A stretch of 64,000 nucleotides of DNA from Caballeronia sp. BR00000012568055 (GCF_029439455.1 NZ_JAQFVG010000311.1:204681-268680); one strand, 5' to 3'. Positions 1 to 9,279 are shown, counted from the stretch's first letter. Translations and numbers: made by a program. The notes: generated by a model from the sequence alone, not told the origin.

Positions 1-109
1 TGTCGTGAATGGCATCGGCCAGCTTGCGGGCGAGTTGCAGATAGAGCGGAGTGTCGCTTTCCGGGTCCGGGCGCAGTTCGTGCCAGCGGTCTTCCGAGGT
101 CGAGTTCAT
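1..109 (-). CDS. GntR-family transcriptional regulator, N-terminal fragment
   Basis: Only the first 36 codons lie in the window, reading leftwards from an ATG at 109. The fragment contains PLYLQLARKLADAIHD, which matches the first helix of GntR-family winged-helix DNA-binding domains. The effector domain is outside the window, so the subfamily and the regulated pathway cannot be given. An HutC/UTRA-type regulator and a MocR type are both possible. Confidence 0.7.
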   Translation of the reverse strand, partial: MNSTSEDRWHELRPDPESDTPLYLQLARKLADAIHD

Positions 110-208
110 AAAGCGGACGCAAAGGGGCCAGAGGGGGATTTTAAGACAAACGCACTGGATTCACGGCATGCGTTCTGCCAAGCTGGCTCGTTCGAAAAGG
201 AGAGGGCG

Positions 209-373
209 ATGGAAAAACTAGAAACGCGGCCGTGGGATTCGGCGGAATATCTGAAAACCGAGGCGGACATCGAAGAATTTTTCGATGCCTGTCTGGAGGA
301 AGGCAGAGATGATCCGGCCTTTATGGCGCATGTGCGGGAGGTTATCGCACGCGCACGCCGGAATTTGGGCTGA
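209..373 (+). pseudogene. Truncated antitoxin-like protein (HigA-type addiction module antidote)
   Basis: The 54-aa ORF begins with an ATG behind a good ribosome site (AAAGGAGAG). Its sequence ([30 protein letters not shown], described from memory of the family) resembles the N-terminus of small antidote proteins that pair with RelE/HigB-like toxins. Full-length members run to about 95-100 aa and carry a Cro-type helix-turn-helix after the I-A-R-A-R segment. Here a stop follows seven residues into that point, so no DNA-binding domain remains. No toxin gene lies beside it. It overlaps the end of the MFS gene in antisense. It could still be expressed, but is most simply a remnant. Confidence 0.55.
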
Positions 374-1618
374 AGGATCACGCTTCAGCCCTTGAGCGTG
401 GGGCCAAGCCGTCGCCGGCCCACCCACCCCCCGCCCCGCACGCACATAAAGCGCGACCGACAACGCCACCGCCGCAGCCGCCGCCAGCGCCGCGAACAGA
501 TAAACCGATCCATACCCGAACTCACCCGCCGCATACCCCGCGAGCGGCCCGGTCAGCCCGAGCGACAAATCGAGAAACACGGAATACGCCGACAGCGCGG
601 CGCCACGGCTCGCCGGAGGCACAAGACCCACCGCCTCAACGCCCAACGCCGGGAAAACCAGCGCGAAACCAAAGCCCGTCAACGCCGCGCCAGCAAGCGC
701 CAAAGTCGGCTCAGCCGCAAGCCACAGCAGCAACAAACCCACGCACTCGAAAGAGAACGACACGATCGCCACGCGGAACCCGCCGAACGTTTTGATCGTG
801 TTGGCGAACAGCAAACGCGCGCCGATAAACATCGTGCCGAAAACGGTCAACGAAAGCGCCGCATTCGGCCAGTTGTGCGCGGCATAGAACAAGGTGATGA
901 ACGTGGCGATCGATCCAAACCCGGCCGATCCCAACGCCAATCCCAGGCCATGCGGCAGCACGCGGAAGAACACGCTCCGATACGACATGCGCTCGCCATG
1001 CACCACCGGCACCGGCGCCATGCGCGTCGCGAGCCAGTAACCGAGCGCGCCCAACGCAATCACGATCACGCCCAGCGCTGCAAAGCCGATCGAATGTTCG
1101 ATCGCCACGCCCAGCGGCGCGCCGATCGCCAATGCGCCATACGTCGCGATCCCGTTCCACGAAATCACCTTCGCATTGTGCGATACACCCACGCGCCCGA
1201 TGCCCCACGTAATCGATCCGGTCCCGACCCAGCTTTCCCCGAAGCCGAGCACGAGCCTTGCGACGACCAGCAGCACGAGACTCACCGCATGCCACTGCGC
1301 CGCCAGCGCCGATGCCAGCAGCAACACGCCACTCACCGCGCACGCCGCCAGGCCGTAGAGCACCGTTTTCTTGGGACCGAGCGTGTCGGCAGTGCGGCCG
1401 GCGAGCGGGCGGGACGCCAGGGTCGCGAAGTATTGGACGCTGATCGCTGCGCCCGCCATTACCGAGCCGTATCCTAAATCCGTGTGCACGAAGTCCGGCA
1501 GCACCGCCAGCGGAATGCCGATCGTCAGATAGCAAAGGAACGTGTACACGACGACCGACACGATTCGAAGCGTGACGGCGAAATCGCCTTGCGGCGCGGT
1601 GCGAGGCTCGGAGGACAT
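218..1618 (-). CDS. MFS transporter (YhhS-like, arabinose-efflux type)
   Basis: This 466-aa inner-membrane carrier has about twelve hydrophobic segments and the MFS loop motif between helices 2 and 3 ([11 protein letters not shown]), with a second half typical of YhhS-like permeases. The ATG at 1618 (MSSEPRT) is preferred because upstream residues look non-coding. The substrate is unknown; the family exports small sugars or drugs. The last 51 codons are the exact antisense of the antitoxin-like ORF, making the protein about 60 aa longer than usual family members. The original stop codon seems to have been lost by rearrangement. The gene is divergent from xdhA. Confidence 0.8.
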   Translation of the reverse strand: MSSEPRTAPQGDFAVTLRIVSVVVYTFLCYLTIGIPLAVLPDFVHTDLGYGSVMAGAAISVQYFATLASRPLAGRTADTLGPKKTVLYGLAACAVSGVLLLASALAAQWHAVSLVLLVVARLVLGFGESWVGTGSITWGIGRVGVSHNAKVISWNGIATYGALAIGAPLGVAIEHSIGFAALGVIVIALGALGYWLATRMAPVPVVHGERMSYRSVFFRVLPHGLGLALGSAGFGSIATFITLFYAAHNWPNAALSLTVFGTMFIGARLLFANTIKTFGGFRVAIVSFSFECVGLLLLWLAAEPTLALAGAALTGFGFALVFPALGVEAVGLVPPASRGAALSAYSVFLDLSLGLTGPLAGYAAGEFGYGSVYLFAALAAAAAVALSVALYVRAGRGVGGPATAWPHAQGLKRDPSAQIPACACDNLPHMRHKGRIISAFLQTGIEKFFDVRLGFQIFRRIPRPRF

Positions 1619-1979
1619 AGGGAAATTGCGGGGTTGAATTCGGCGCGAAGGCATGATTGTCGCATAGGATGCGGCACCGCGTCGCGCCCGTTTTGTAACC
1701 AGATGGGACAAATCGCCTGTCCGAACGGTCGGATGGCGTCGCGCAAAGGCGCGCCAGATAAGGCTTACACGACATATCGGGATAGGAATATGTCGTGCAT
1801 GCAATGTCACCTATGGGTTATCGATTTTGGCGGTGATAGCTTTCGAATCATCGAGGCGACCGGAATTTTCCGAAAGTCACCTCACCGCAATAACAGCGAC
1901 ACACGCAGCGACAACAGCCACCGGCTGCGCACCCCGCGCAACCAGCAAAAAAGTACCAGAACGCCCCCGAGACAGACTC
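1619..1979. other. Divergent intergenic region, MFS / xdhA
   Basis: No gene was found here. Besides the inverted repeat at 1768-1797 there is no clear ribosome site for the long upstream extension of the xdhA frame, so this region is read as promoter and leader DNA for both flanking genes. Confidence 0.5.
1768..1797. promoter_or_regulatory. Perfect 10-bp inverted repeat, candidate operator
   Basis: CACGACATAT (1768-1777) and ATATGTCGTG (1788-1797) form a perfect inverted repeat with a 10-bp spacer. The half-site centres are 20 bp apart, about two helical turns, as expected for a dimeric regulator. It lies in the 361-bp divergent region between the MFS gene and xdhA. The regulator is unknown, and no T-tract suggests a terminator. 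Confidence 0.5.
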
Positions 1980-3503
1980 ATGAGCCAGCCGATCCGCTTC
2001 TATCACCGCAACGCGATTCAGGAAGTGAGCGATGTGTCCACCACGCGCACCGTCCTCCAATATCTGCGCGAAGACGCGCGCTGCACCGGCACCAAGGAAG
2101 GCTGCGCGGAAGGCGATTGCGGCGCGTGCACGGTCGTGATCGGCGAGCCGGACGGCGCGGGCGGCGTCGCGTTCAAGGCGGTCAACGCGTGCGTGCAATT
2201 CCTGCCGACGCTCGATGGCCGCGCGCTCTTCACCGTCGAAGATCTGCGCCAGCCGGACGGCTCGCTGCATCCGGTGCAAAAGGCGCTGGTCGATTGCCAC
2301 GGATCGCAGTGCGGTTTCTGCACGCCCGGTTTCGCCATGTCGATGTTCGCGCTTTACGAAAAGCACGGTCATGCGACCACCGGCTGTTCCGGCGCTTGCG
2401 ACAAGACCAAACCCACGCGCCAGGAAATCAGCGATGCGCTGACGGGCAATCTGTGCCGCTGCACGGGATACCGGCCGATCATCGAGGCGGCGGAGCAGAT
2501 GTTCGATCACGCGCCGCTGGCACCGCTCAACGTGCCCGCACTCGCGCGCACGCTCGACAGCCTGAAGCGCGACGACACTTTCCACTACGAACACGCGGGC
2601 CGCGCCTTCGACGCGCCGCGCACCGTCGATGCGCTCGCGCAGATCAAAGCCGACAAGCCGGACGTGCGCATTCTCGCGGGCAGCACGGACGTCGGCTTGT
2701 GGGTAACCAAGCAACTGCGCGATCTCGGCGATATCGTTTATATCGGGCAGATCGAGTCGTTCAAACAGGTTCGGACGACGGACGAGTGGATCGAGATCGG
2801 TGCGGGCGTGTCGGTGGAACGTGCGTATTCTGAGATCGTGAAGATTTATCCGGAGCTGGAAGAAACGCGTCTGCGCTTCGCCTCGCTGCCGATCCGCAAT
2901 GCGGGCACGCTCGGCGGCAACGTCGCCAACGGCTCGCCGATCGGTGATTCGATGCCCGGCCTGATCGCGTTGAACGCGCGTGTCGTGCTGCATAGCGTGG
3001 ACGGTCCGCGCGAGATGGCGCTCGAAGATTTGTACATCGCGTATCAGAAGAAGGACATGGCGGAGAACGAATTCGTCGCTGCTTTGAAAGTGCCGACGCG
3101 CACCGGCCAGCGCGCGAAGCTGCAATTCCGCGCGTACAAGCTGTCCAAGCGTTTCGACTCGGACATCAGCGCCGTGTACGCCGCGTTTTCGTTTATCGCG
3201 GATGGCGACTTTATTCGCGAGCCGCGTCTCGCGTACGGCGGCATGGCCGCGACGCCGAAGCGTGCATCGCACGCCGAAGCAATTTTGAGCGATGCGCAAT
3301 GGCACGAAGCCACCGCGCAAGCCGCGATGATCGCGCTCGGCAAGGACTACGCGCCGCTCACCGATATGCGTGCCAGCAGCGACTATCGCCTCGACACGGC
3401 GAAGAGCCTGCTGTATCGCTTCTGGCTGGAAACGCGGCCGAACAATCCGCTGCCAAAGTCGCAACTGGATGTGCGCGCCATCGAACTGGTCGAAGCGAAA
3501 TAA
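1980..3503 (+). CDS. xdhA: Xanthine dehydrogenase small subunit (FeS/FAD)
   Basis: The 507-aa subunit carries the two [2Fe-2S] clusters and FAD of xanthine dehydrogenase, which oxidises hypoxanthine and xanthine to urate. The plant-type cluster cysteines are seen in GCAEGDCGAC (Cys42, 47, 50). The second cluster is in CHGSQCGFCTPGF and GNLCRCTGYRP. The FAD-binding part contains ILAGSTDVGLW and IRNAGTLGGNVANGSPIGD. The ATG at 1980 (MSQPIRFYHRN) fits the family N-terminus; the frame is open further upstream but not family-like. xdhB follows after 16 bp with a good ribosome site. Confidence 0.95.
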   Translation: MSQPIRFYHRNAIQEVSDVSTTRTVLQYLREDARCTGTKEGCAEGDCGACTVVIGEPDGAGGVAFKAVNACVQFLPTLDGRALFTVEDLRQPDGSLHPVQKALVDCHGSQCGFCTPGFAMSMFALYEKHGHATTGCSGACDKTKPTRQEISDALTGNLCRCTGYRPIIEAAEQMFDHAPLAPLNVPALARTLDSLKRDDTFHYEHAGRAFDAPRTVDALAQIKADKPDVRILAGSTDVGLWVTKQLRDLGDIVYIGQIESFKQVRTTDEWIEIGAGVSVERAYSEIVKIYPELEETRLRFASLPIRNAGTLGGNVANGSPIGDSMPGLIALNARVVLHSVDGPREMALEDLYIAYQKKDMAENEFVAALKVPTRTGQRAKLQFRAYKLSKRFDSDISAVYAAFSFIADGDFIREPRLAYGGMAATPKRASHAEAILSDAQWHEATAQAAMIALGKDYAPLTDMRASSDYRLDTAKSLLYRFWLETRPNNPLPKSQLDVRAIELVEAK

Positions 3504-3519
3504 GCAAAGGAGAGAACAA

Positions 3520-5883
3520 ATGAATCAGCAAGCCGAAGCCTTTCTCGCCGAAGCCCAGTCGCTCGCGAACGAAGTCGATGATTTCAAGCAGGTCCACGTG
3601 TCGCGTCCGCATGAATCGGCGCATCTGCATGTAAGCGGCCGCGCGAGCTATACGGACGATATTCCGGTTATCGCGGGCACGCTGCACGCCGCGCTCGGCA
3701 CCAGCCCGAAAGCGCACGCAAAAATCGTGTCGATGAACTTCGATGCGGTGCGCGCCACGCCCGGCGTCGTCGCCGTATTCACGGCAGACGATATCCCCGG
3801 CACCAACGATTGCGGTCCGATCATCCACGACGATCCGGTGCTGGCGCAGGGCATCGTGCAATACGTCGGCCAGCCGATGTTCATCGTGGTGGCGACATCG
3901 CACGATACGGCGCGTCTCGCCGCCCGTCGCGCGAGGCTCGAATTCGAAGACCTCGTGCCGATCCTCACGCCTGCGGATGCGCGCAAGGCCGAATCGTACG
4001 TATTGAATCCGCTCAAACTGTCGCGCGGCGATGCGGAAGGCCGCATGTCGAAAGCCGCGCATCACGAACGCGGCGCGATGAAGCTCGGCGGTCAGGAGCA
4101 GTTCTATCTCGAAGGCCAGATTGCCTACGCCGTGCCGAAGGACGACGACGGCATGCACGTCTATTGCTCGACGCAGCATCCGACCGAAATGCAGCATCTG
4201 GTCGCGCACGTGCTGAACGTGCATTCACATAACGTGCTGGTCGAATGCCGGCGCATGGGCGGCGGATTCGGCGGCAAGGAATCGCAATCCGGTTTGTTCG
4301 CGTGCTGCGCGGCGCTGGCAGCGTGGAAGCTGCTGTGCCCGATCAAGCTGCGTCCGGACCGCGACGACGACATGATGATCACCGGCAAGCGCCACGACTT
4401 CATCTACGACTTCGAAGTCGGTTACGACGACGACGGCAAGATCGAAGGCGTATCCGTCGATATGACGTCGCGCTGCGGCTTCTCCGCCGACTTGTCCGGC
4501 CCGGTGATGACGCGCGCCGTCTGCCACTTCGACAACGCGTACTGGCTGTCGGATGTGAAGATCGAAGGCTATTGCGGCAAGACCAACACGCAGTCGAACA
4601 CGGCGTTTCGCGGCTTCGGCGGACCGCAGGGCGCGTTCGCGATCGAATACATCATGGACAACGTGGCGCGTTCGGTCGGCCGCGATTCACTCGATGTGCG
4701 TCGCGCGAATTTCTACGGCAAGACGGAGAACAACCAGACGCCGTACGGACAGACCGTCGAAGACAACGTGATTCACGAGTTGATCGCCGAGTTGGAAGAG
4801 ACCAGCGATTACCGCAAGCGTCGCGCCGAGATCGACGCGTTCAACGCGAACAACGAGATTCTGAAGAAGGGCATGGCGCTGACGCCGGTGAAATTCGGCA
4901 TCGCTTTCAATGTGACGCACTTCAATCAGGCCGGCGCGCTGGTTCACATCTATACCGATGGCTCGATGCTCGTGAATCACGGCGGCACCGAAATGGGCCA
5001 GGGTTTGAACACGAAGGTTGCGCAAGTCGTGGCGCATGAACTTGGCGTGGACTTCGAGCGCGTGCGCGTGACGGCGACGGATACGAGCAAGGTCGCGAAT
5101 ACATCGGCGACGGCGGCATCGACGGGAACGGATTTGAACGGCAAGGCCGCGCAGGATGCGGCGCGCCAGTTGCGTGAACGGCTCGCTAAGTTTGCCGCGG
5201 AGAAGTTCGGCGGCGGACAGGTGGCGCCGGAGCAAGTGCGCTTTGCGAACGACCGCGTGATCGTCGGCAACGATGCGATTCCGTTCGGCGAAGTCGTGCA
5301 GAAGGCGTATCTCGCGCGCGTGCAGTTGTGGTCCGACGGCTTCTACGCCACGCCCAAACTCTACTGGGATCAGGCGACGATGCAGGGTCGTCCGTTCTTC
5401 TACTACTCGTACGGCGCGGCGGTTTCAGAAGTCGTGATCGATACGCTCACCGGCGAAATGCGCGTGCTGCGTGCGGATGCGTTGCATGACGTCGGTGCAT
5501 CGCTGAATCCGGCTTTGGACAAGGGGCAAGTGGAAGGCGCGTTCGTGCAGGGCATGGGCTGGCTGACCACGGAAGAACTCTGGTGGAACGATAAGGGCAA
5601 GCTGATGACGCACGCGCCGTCCACGTACAAGATTCCGACTACGAACGATATGCCTGCGGACTTCCGCGTCGATCTGTTCAAGAATCGGAACGTGGAGGAC
5701 AGTATTCATCGCTCGAAGGCTGTCGGCGAGCCGCCGTTGCTGCTGCCGTTCTCCGTGTTCTTCGCCATCCGCGATGCGGTTTCGGCTGTGGGTGAGCATC
5801 GCGTGAATCCGCCGTTGAATGCGCCGGCGACGGCCGAAGAGATTCTCAAGGCCGTGAATGCGGTGAGGAGCGCGCGGTCATGA
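3520..5883 (+). CDS. xdhB: Xanthine dehydrogenase large subunit (molybdopterin-binding)
   Basis: The 787-aa catalytic subunit binds the molybdenum cofactor and hydroxylates purines. Family motifs are present: RRMGGGFGGKESQ, NTAFRGFGGPQGA and KAVGEPPLLLPFSVFFAI, the last holding the catalytic glutamate. The ATG at 3520 follows AAGGAGAGAAC. Length is normal for the bacterial two-subunit enzyme. The stop codon overlaps the xdhC start (ATGA), implying translational coupling. Confidence 0.95.
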   Translation: MNQQAEAFLAEAQSLANEVDDFKQVHVSRPHESAHLHVSGRASYTDDIPVIAGTLHAALGTSPKAHAKIVSMNFDAVRATPGVVAVFTADDIPGTNDCGPIIHDDPVLAQGIVQYVGQPMFIVVATSHDTARLAARRARLEFEDLVPILTPADARKAESYVLNPLKLSRGDAEGRMSKAAHHERGAMKLGGQEQFYLEGQIAYAVPKDDDGMHVYCSTQHPTEMQHLVAHVLNVHSHNVLVECRRMGGGFGGKESQSGLFACCAALAAWKLLCPIKLRPDRDDDMMITGKRHDFIYDFEVGYDDDGKIEGVSVDMTSRCGFSADLSGPVMTRAVCHFDNAYWLSDVKIEGYCGKTNTQSNTAFRGFGGPQGAFAIEYIMDNVARSVGRDSLDVRRANFYGKTENNQTPYGQTVEDNVIHELIAELEETSDYRKRRAEIDAFNANNEILKKGMALTPVKFGIAFNVTHFNQAGALVHIYTDGSMLVNHGGTEMGQGLNTKVAQVVAHELGVDFERVRVTATDTSKVANTSATAASTGTDLNGKAAQDAARQLRERLAKFAAEKFGGGQVAPEQVRFANDRVIVGNDAIPFGEVVQKAYLARVQLWSDGFYATPKLYWDQATMQGRPFFYYSYGAAVSEVVIDTLTGEMRVLRADALHDVGASLNPALDKGQVEGAFVQGMGWLTTEELWWNDKGKLMTHAPSTYKIPTTNDMPADFRVDLFKNRNVEDSIHRSKAVGEPPLLLPFSVFFAIRDAVSAVGEHRVNPPLNAPATAEEILKAVNAVRSARS

Positions 5884-6386
5884 TGCACGTCGTGTTGTTC
5901 GGCGCGGGGCATGTGGGGCACGCGCTCGTGAAAGTGCTGGGCACGCTGCCGTGCGTCGTGCAATGGGTCGATGCGCGGGATGAGCTTTTTCCTGACGAGG
6001 TGCCGGCCAATGTGCAGATCGAGGCTACGGACTTGCCTGACGTCATTGTCGATGAGGCTCCGGCGGGGGCTTACTTCATCGTCATGACGCATGATCATGC
6101 GCTGGATTTTTCTTTGACTCAGCGGATTATGCGGCGTGAGGACTTTGCGTACTTCGGGCTGATTGGATCGGCGACCAAGCGGGTTAAGTTTGAGCGGCGG
6201 TTGGTGGAACGCGGGGTTCCGGCTGAGCGGTTGCCGGAGATTACCTGTCCTATTGGCGTCGAAGGGATTGTCGATAAGGCGCCTTGGTCGATTGGGCTGG
6301 CTGTTGCGGCGCAACTGTTGCGCGTGCGGGAGATGACGGCTCGGTTTGGTCGTATTGGTTATGCCGCTGGCGCTGTTGGGTGCTGA
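5880..6386 (+). CDS. xdhC: XdhC-like accessory protein lacking its N-terminal domain
   Basis: XdhC binds and sulfurates molybdenum cofactor for insertion into XdhB. Family members are usually about 300-340 aa, with an N-terminal XdhC/CoxI domain and a C-terminal Rossmann domain. This ORF is only 168 aa and starts almost at the Rossmann glycine motif (VVLFGAGHVGHALV). It continues through MTHDHALDF and FGLIGSATKR to a normal-looking end. The cofactor-binding N-terminal half is absent, and the ATG directly overlaps the xdhB stop. An in-frame deletion of about 160 codons is the simplest reading. The gene may be non-functional or may work with another XdhC. Confidence 0.85.
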   Translation: MMHVVLFGAGHVGHALVKVLGTLPCVVQWVDARDELFPDEVPANVQIEATDLPDVIVDEAPAGAYFIVMTHDHALDFSLTQRIMRREDFAYFGLIGSATKRVKFERRLVERGVPAERLPEITCPIGVEGIVDKAPWSIGLAVAAQLLRVREMTARFGRIGYAAGAVGC

Positions 6387-6400
6387 TTCTTTTTTGGGTT

Positions 6401-6576
6401 TGGTTTATGCAGTAGCCGCCTCCCCGGCGGGGGGGTAACTTTCTTTGCTGCTGCAAAGAAAGTCACCAAAGAAAGCAGCTTTTTCAACCAGACACTGCAC
6501 GTTGAAAGGGCAAGTGGATTAATAGGCTCTCTAGGTAACAATAGCCCGCCGCCACGGAGGCCTGCCCGGCCTGTCA
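6401..6576. repeat. Left arm of large inverted repeat
   Basis: This 176-bp stretch is nearly the reverse complement of 6966-7140 with a few mismatches and short indels. It includes the self-complementary CTTTCTTTGCTGCTGCAAAGAAAG and a GC-rich inner end (CCGCCGCCACGGAGGCCTGCC). Sequences of this type recur between genes in Burkholderiaceae, which I recall but cannot check here. No protein is encoded. Confidence 0.85.
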
Positions 6577-6729
6577 GGGAATAGGGACGGTCTGGTTTAA
6601 GCACCTCTGTGTCCTAAGCAGAGCGGTTCGCGCTCATGCTTCCAGCGTGCGCGCCCTGCGCGCCGCTGGGCGCTAATCGAAGGAACCCGGCAGAGAACCG
6701 AGACAGCGCCAAAGCAAATGGCAACGCAC

Positions 6730-6807
6730 AAACGCTATTCGGCCCAACGCCGTTTAGCGCTCCTGTTCCCTCACGCCTCAAAGTAACGGTAGGGCCGAAT
6801 AGCGTTT
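6730..6807. repeat. Inner inverted repeat within the spacer
   Basis: AAACGCTATTCGGCCC (6730-6745) and GGGCCGAATAGCGTTT (6792-6807) are perfect 16-bp reverse complements separated by 46 bp. They lie near the centre of the larger inverted repeat, so the whole element is nested. Confidence 0.8.
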
Positions 6808-6965
6808 AAACGATGACGCTTGTTCATTCGTGATACTACTCATTCTCTGTGTTTCCCTTGCAAACCCCTACGGCGATGGCGCGTGAGCGCCGGACACGCC
6901 GCGCGGATGAGCGCGTGCCGCTTTGTTAAGGAAAAAGAGGTGCTTGTAGGTGCGTACCGAGCACT

Positions 6966-7140
6966 TGACAGGCCGGGCAGGCCTCCGTGGCGGCGGGCTA
7001 TTGTTACCGAGAGAGCCTATTAATCCACTTGCCGTTTCAAGAGGCAGTGTCCGGTTGAAAAAGCTGCTTTCTTTGGTGACTTTCTTTGCAGCAGCAAAGA
7101 AAGTGATCCCCCGCCGGGGAGGCCGCTACTGAATAAACCA
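6966..7140. repeat. Right arm of large inverted repeat
   Basis: This is the reverse complement of 6401-6576. Transcribed as one RNA, the two arms would form a long hairpin between xdhC and the convergent AraC gene. The spacer between the arms (6577-6965) has no convincing gene. Confidence 0.85.
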
Positions 7141-7170
7141 AACAACAACCAGCAGCAGCACCCAAAAAAA

Positions 7171-8088
7171 TCAACCCAACAACCCATTCCCAGCCCGAAA
7201 CCTCCCAGGCGCAACACCATAAAGCTCCTTAAAGCGTTTAGAAAACGCCGCTTCGGATTGGTAACCAACATCAGCCGCCACATCAGCGATACTCTTTTTA
7301 GTCCGCGTAAGCATAGTACTGGCAAGCTGCATCCTCACATGCCCAAGCAACGCCAGCGGCGAACTATCCGAATGCGCCGAAAACGCCCGCATATAAGTCG
7401 CACGCGACATGGCCGCTTCCTTAGCGAGCAATTCCAAAGTCCAGGGATCAGCCGGCCGTTCGAGCATGGCAATAATCGAAGCCCCCAACCGCCGATTAGC
7501 GAGCAGCCCCAACACACCCGCCACGGAAGGCTGCCCCACGAGCCACGCACGCAACACCATCGTAAAAAGCGCGGTTGATAAAGCCGTAACGATAGACGGT
7601 GCGCCCAGCTGCGCATCCTGCGATTCCCGCCGCATCGCCATGACTAGCGGCTCGAGATACGGCGCGCTCTCGCTGGAAAACGATACGCGCACCACATCCG
7701 GCAGCACATCGATCAGCAACGCGCGCGGCGCATAGAAGAAGCGGCCGCATAGCAAATCGAGATGCGCGCCGCTTTCGCTGCTATTGCTCTTGACGGTAAC
7801 GACGCCGTTGTCCTTATTCTTAAGCGCAGAAACGCGTCCAGAACCCGCCTCGATACTCAACACATGCGCATCGCCACGCGGCAAAAAGAAGATATCGCCC
7901 GCATTGAGTTCGAGCGGCGGCTGACCTTGCCGCAAAACCTTGCACGTGCCATCGAGCACGACGTGATACGTCGCTTCACCGGCCGCCGCATGCGGATGAT
8001 CCACTTCTAGCGGCCCGCCCAAAAAGCAGCGCAAATCGAGCGCGCCAGAAAGATTGGCAAGCTGAATCAGACGGTCGAGAGCGTCCAT
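7171..8088 (-). CDS. AraC-family transcriptional regulator with cupin sensor domain
   Basis: The 305-aa cytoplasmic regulator has an N-terminal cupin-like effector domain (about 10-185, with HVVLDGTCKVL and GDIFFLPRGDAHVL). Its C-terminal double helix-turn-helix (about 200-300) contains SIADVAADVGYQSEAAFSKRF, characteristic of AraC/XylS proteins. The effector is unknown. It reads in the same direction as the LysR gene 46 bp upstream and may be co-transcribed. Its 3' end faces the inverted-repeat element. Confidence 0.88.
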   Translation of the reverse strand: MDALDRLIQLANLSGALDLRCFLGGPLEVDHPHAAAGEATYHVVLDGTCKVLRQGQPPLELNAGDIFFLPRGDAHVLSIEAGSGRVSALKNKDNGVVTVKSNSSESGAHLDLLCGRFFYAPRALLIDVLPDVVRVSFSSESAPYLEPLVMAMRRESQDAQLGAPSIVTALSTALFTMVLRAWLVGQPSVAGVLGLLANRRLGASIIAMLERPADPWTLELLAKEAAMSRATYMRAFSAHSDSSPLALLGHVRMQLASTMLTRTKKSIADVAADVGYQSEAAFSKRFKELYGVAPGRFRAGNGLLG

Positions 8089-8134
8089 ATCGGCGATAGC
8101 AGCGAAAGAGATTCGATACTACCGGAGACGCGTG

Positions 8135-9112
8135 CTACTCGTGAATCACCGCGACATCGTTGTCCGCACGCACGAGCGCAGCAGTCTTTTTACCAGTCAA
8201 CGTCTCCGATACATTCGACATCAACGCCCGCAGCCAAGCCACGTCAGTCGGCTGATCGGGCTGCGGCAAAGTCAGTTGATAGCACTTGATACGCGGAAAC
8301 GGCACCGGCGAATCCAGCACCGCGAGCGGCAGTATCGACGCGTAATGCTGCGCAAAACGGCGCGGAGCGGTGAAGATGAGGTCCGATTGCATCAGCACTT
8401 GCGGCACTAATCCGAAATACGGAATCGTCGCAACGATACGGCGTTTCACGCCCGCTTTCGCCAGCCCGATGTCGATCGGATGACGCCTGCCGCCGCTATA
8501 CGGCGTAGGCGCAAGATGCGCGGCCACCGCATAGCGTTCGAGCGTCAAAGGCTCGCGCGCGAACGGATGATTCGCGCGCATCAGGCAGACGAATACATCG
8601 GAGAACAAATCCTGCCGTTCGAAACGCGGCTCCGGCTTCGTCCAATTCGCGACCATCAGATCGATTTCGCCATGGTCGAGCATGCGCTCGTGATCGCGCA
8701 TCGGCGCAAGCGATTCGATTTCAAGACGCGCGTGCGGCGCGGCATCGCGGAAAGCGGCGATCAGCGTCGGCATGAAGAAATCGTTCAGATAATCCGGCGC
8801 GGCGATGCGGAACGTGCGGCGCGAACTCGCGGCATCGAAATCGCCGTGCGGCGTGGCGACGAATTCGACTTCGCGCAGCGCGCGTTGCGCCGGCGCGAGC
8901 AAGGACTCGCCGTATTCGGTCGGCACCATGCCTTGCTTGCCGCGCACGAGAATCGGGTCGCCCAGAATCTCGCGCAGACGACGCAGCGCCGTGCTGATCG
9001 CCGGCTGAGTCTGATTCAGCCGCTGCGCGGTCTGCGTGACGCTGCGCTCCTGCAACAAAGTGCGCAGCACGCGGATAAGCCAGATATCGAGTGAATCGGC
9101 GGGATCGTTCAT
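8135..9112 (-). CDS. LysR-family transcriptional regulator
   Basis: The 325-aa protein has an N-terminal winged helix-turn-helix (about residues 8-68: LLQERSVTQTAQRLNQTQPAISTALRRLRE) and a PBP2-type inducer-binding domain, as in NodD/LinR-like LysR proteins. The start MNDPADSLD at 9112 is preferred over the upstream in-frame ATG at 9148 because the helix-turn-helix then sits at its usual distance. The target genes and inducer cannot be told from the neighbours. Confidence 0.88.
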   Translation of the reverse strand: MNDPADSLDIWLIRVLRTLLQERSVTQTAQRLNQTQPAISTALRRLREILGDPILVRGKQGMVPTEYGESLLAPAQRALREVEFVATPHGDFDAASSRRTFRIAAPDYLNDFFMPTLIAAFRDAAPHARLEIESLAPMRDHERMLDHGEIDLMVANWTKPEPRFERQDLFSDVFVCLMRANHPFAREPLTLERYAVAAHLAPTPYSGGRRHPIDIGLAKAGVKRRIVATIPYFGLVPQVLMQSDLIFTAPRRFAQHYASILPLAVLDSPVPFPRIKCYQLTLPQPDQPTDVAWLRALMSNVSETLTGKKTAALVRADNDVAVIHE

Positions 9113-9242
9113 GGCCAGAAGCGGTTGAAAACGGGCAGGCGCGCGCACGCCGACCGACGGCGCGCGCGTCTGAAAACGCCCGCCGTCATCGAAGATTCAC
9201 GCAGCCTAAGCCGAAGTTAAACGCTTATCTCATTTTGACGCC

Positions 9243-9258
9243 ATAGCGCATGCGCTAT
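9243..9258. promoter_or_regulatory. Perfect 16-bp palindrome upstream of the LysR gene
   Basis: ATAGCGCATGCGCTAT is a perfect palindrome about 130 bp upstream of the LysR start and 21 bp past the stop of the next gene. There is no loop or U-tract, so it suits a protein-binding site better than a terminator. No binding protein is known. Confidence 0.35.
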
Positions 9259-9279
9259 TTACGGCATTTCCGGCCGCAT

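Noticed and set aside
1848..3464. 538-aa minus-strand ORF opposite xdhA
   Set aside because: Antisense frame of a well-supported gene, Arg-rich, with no domain signature.
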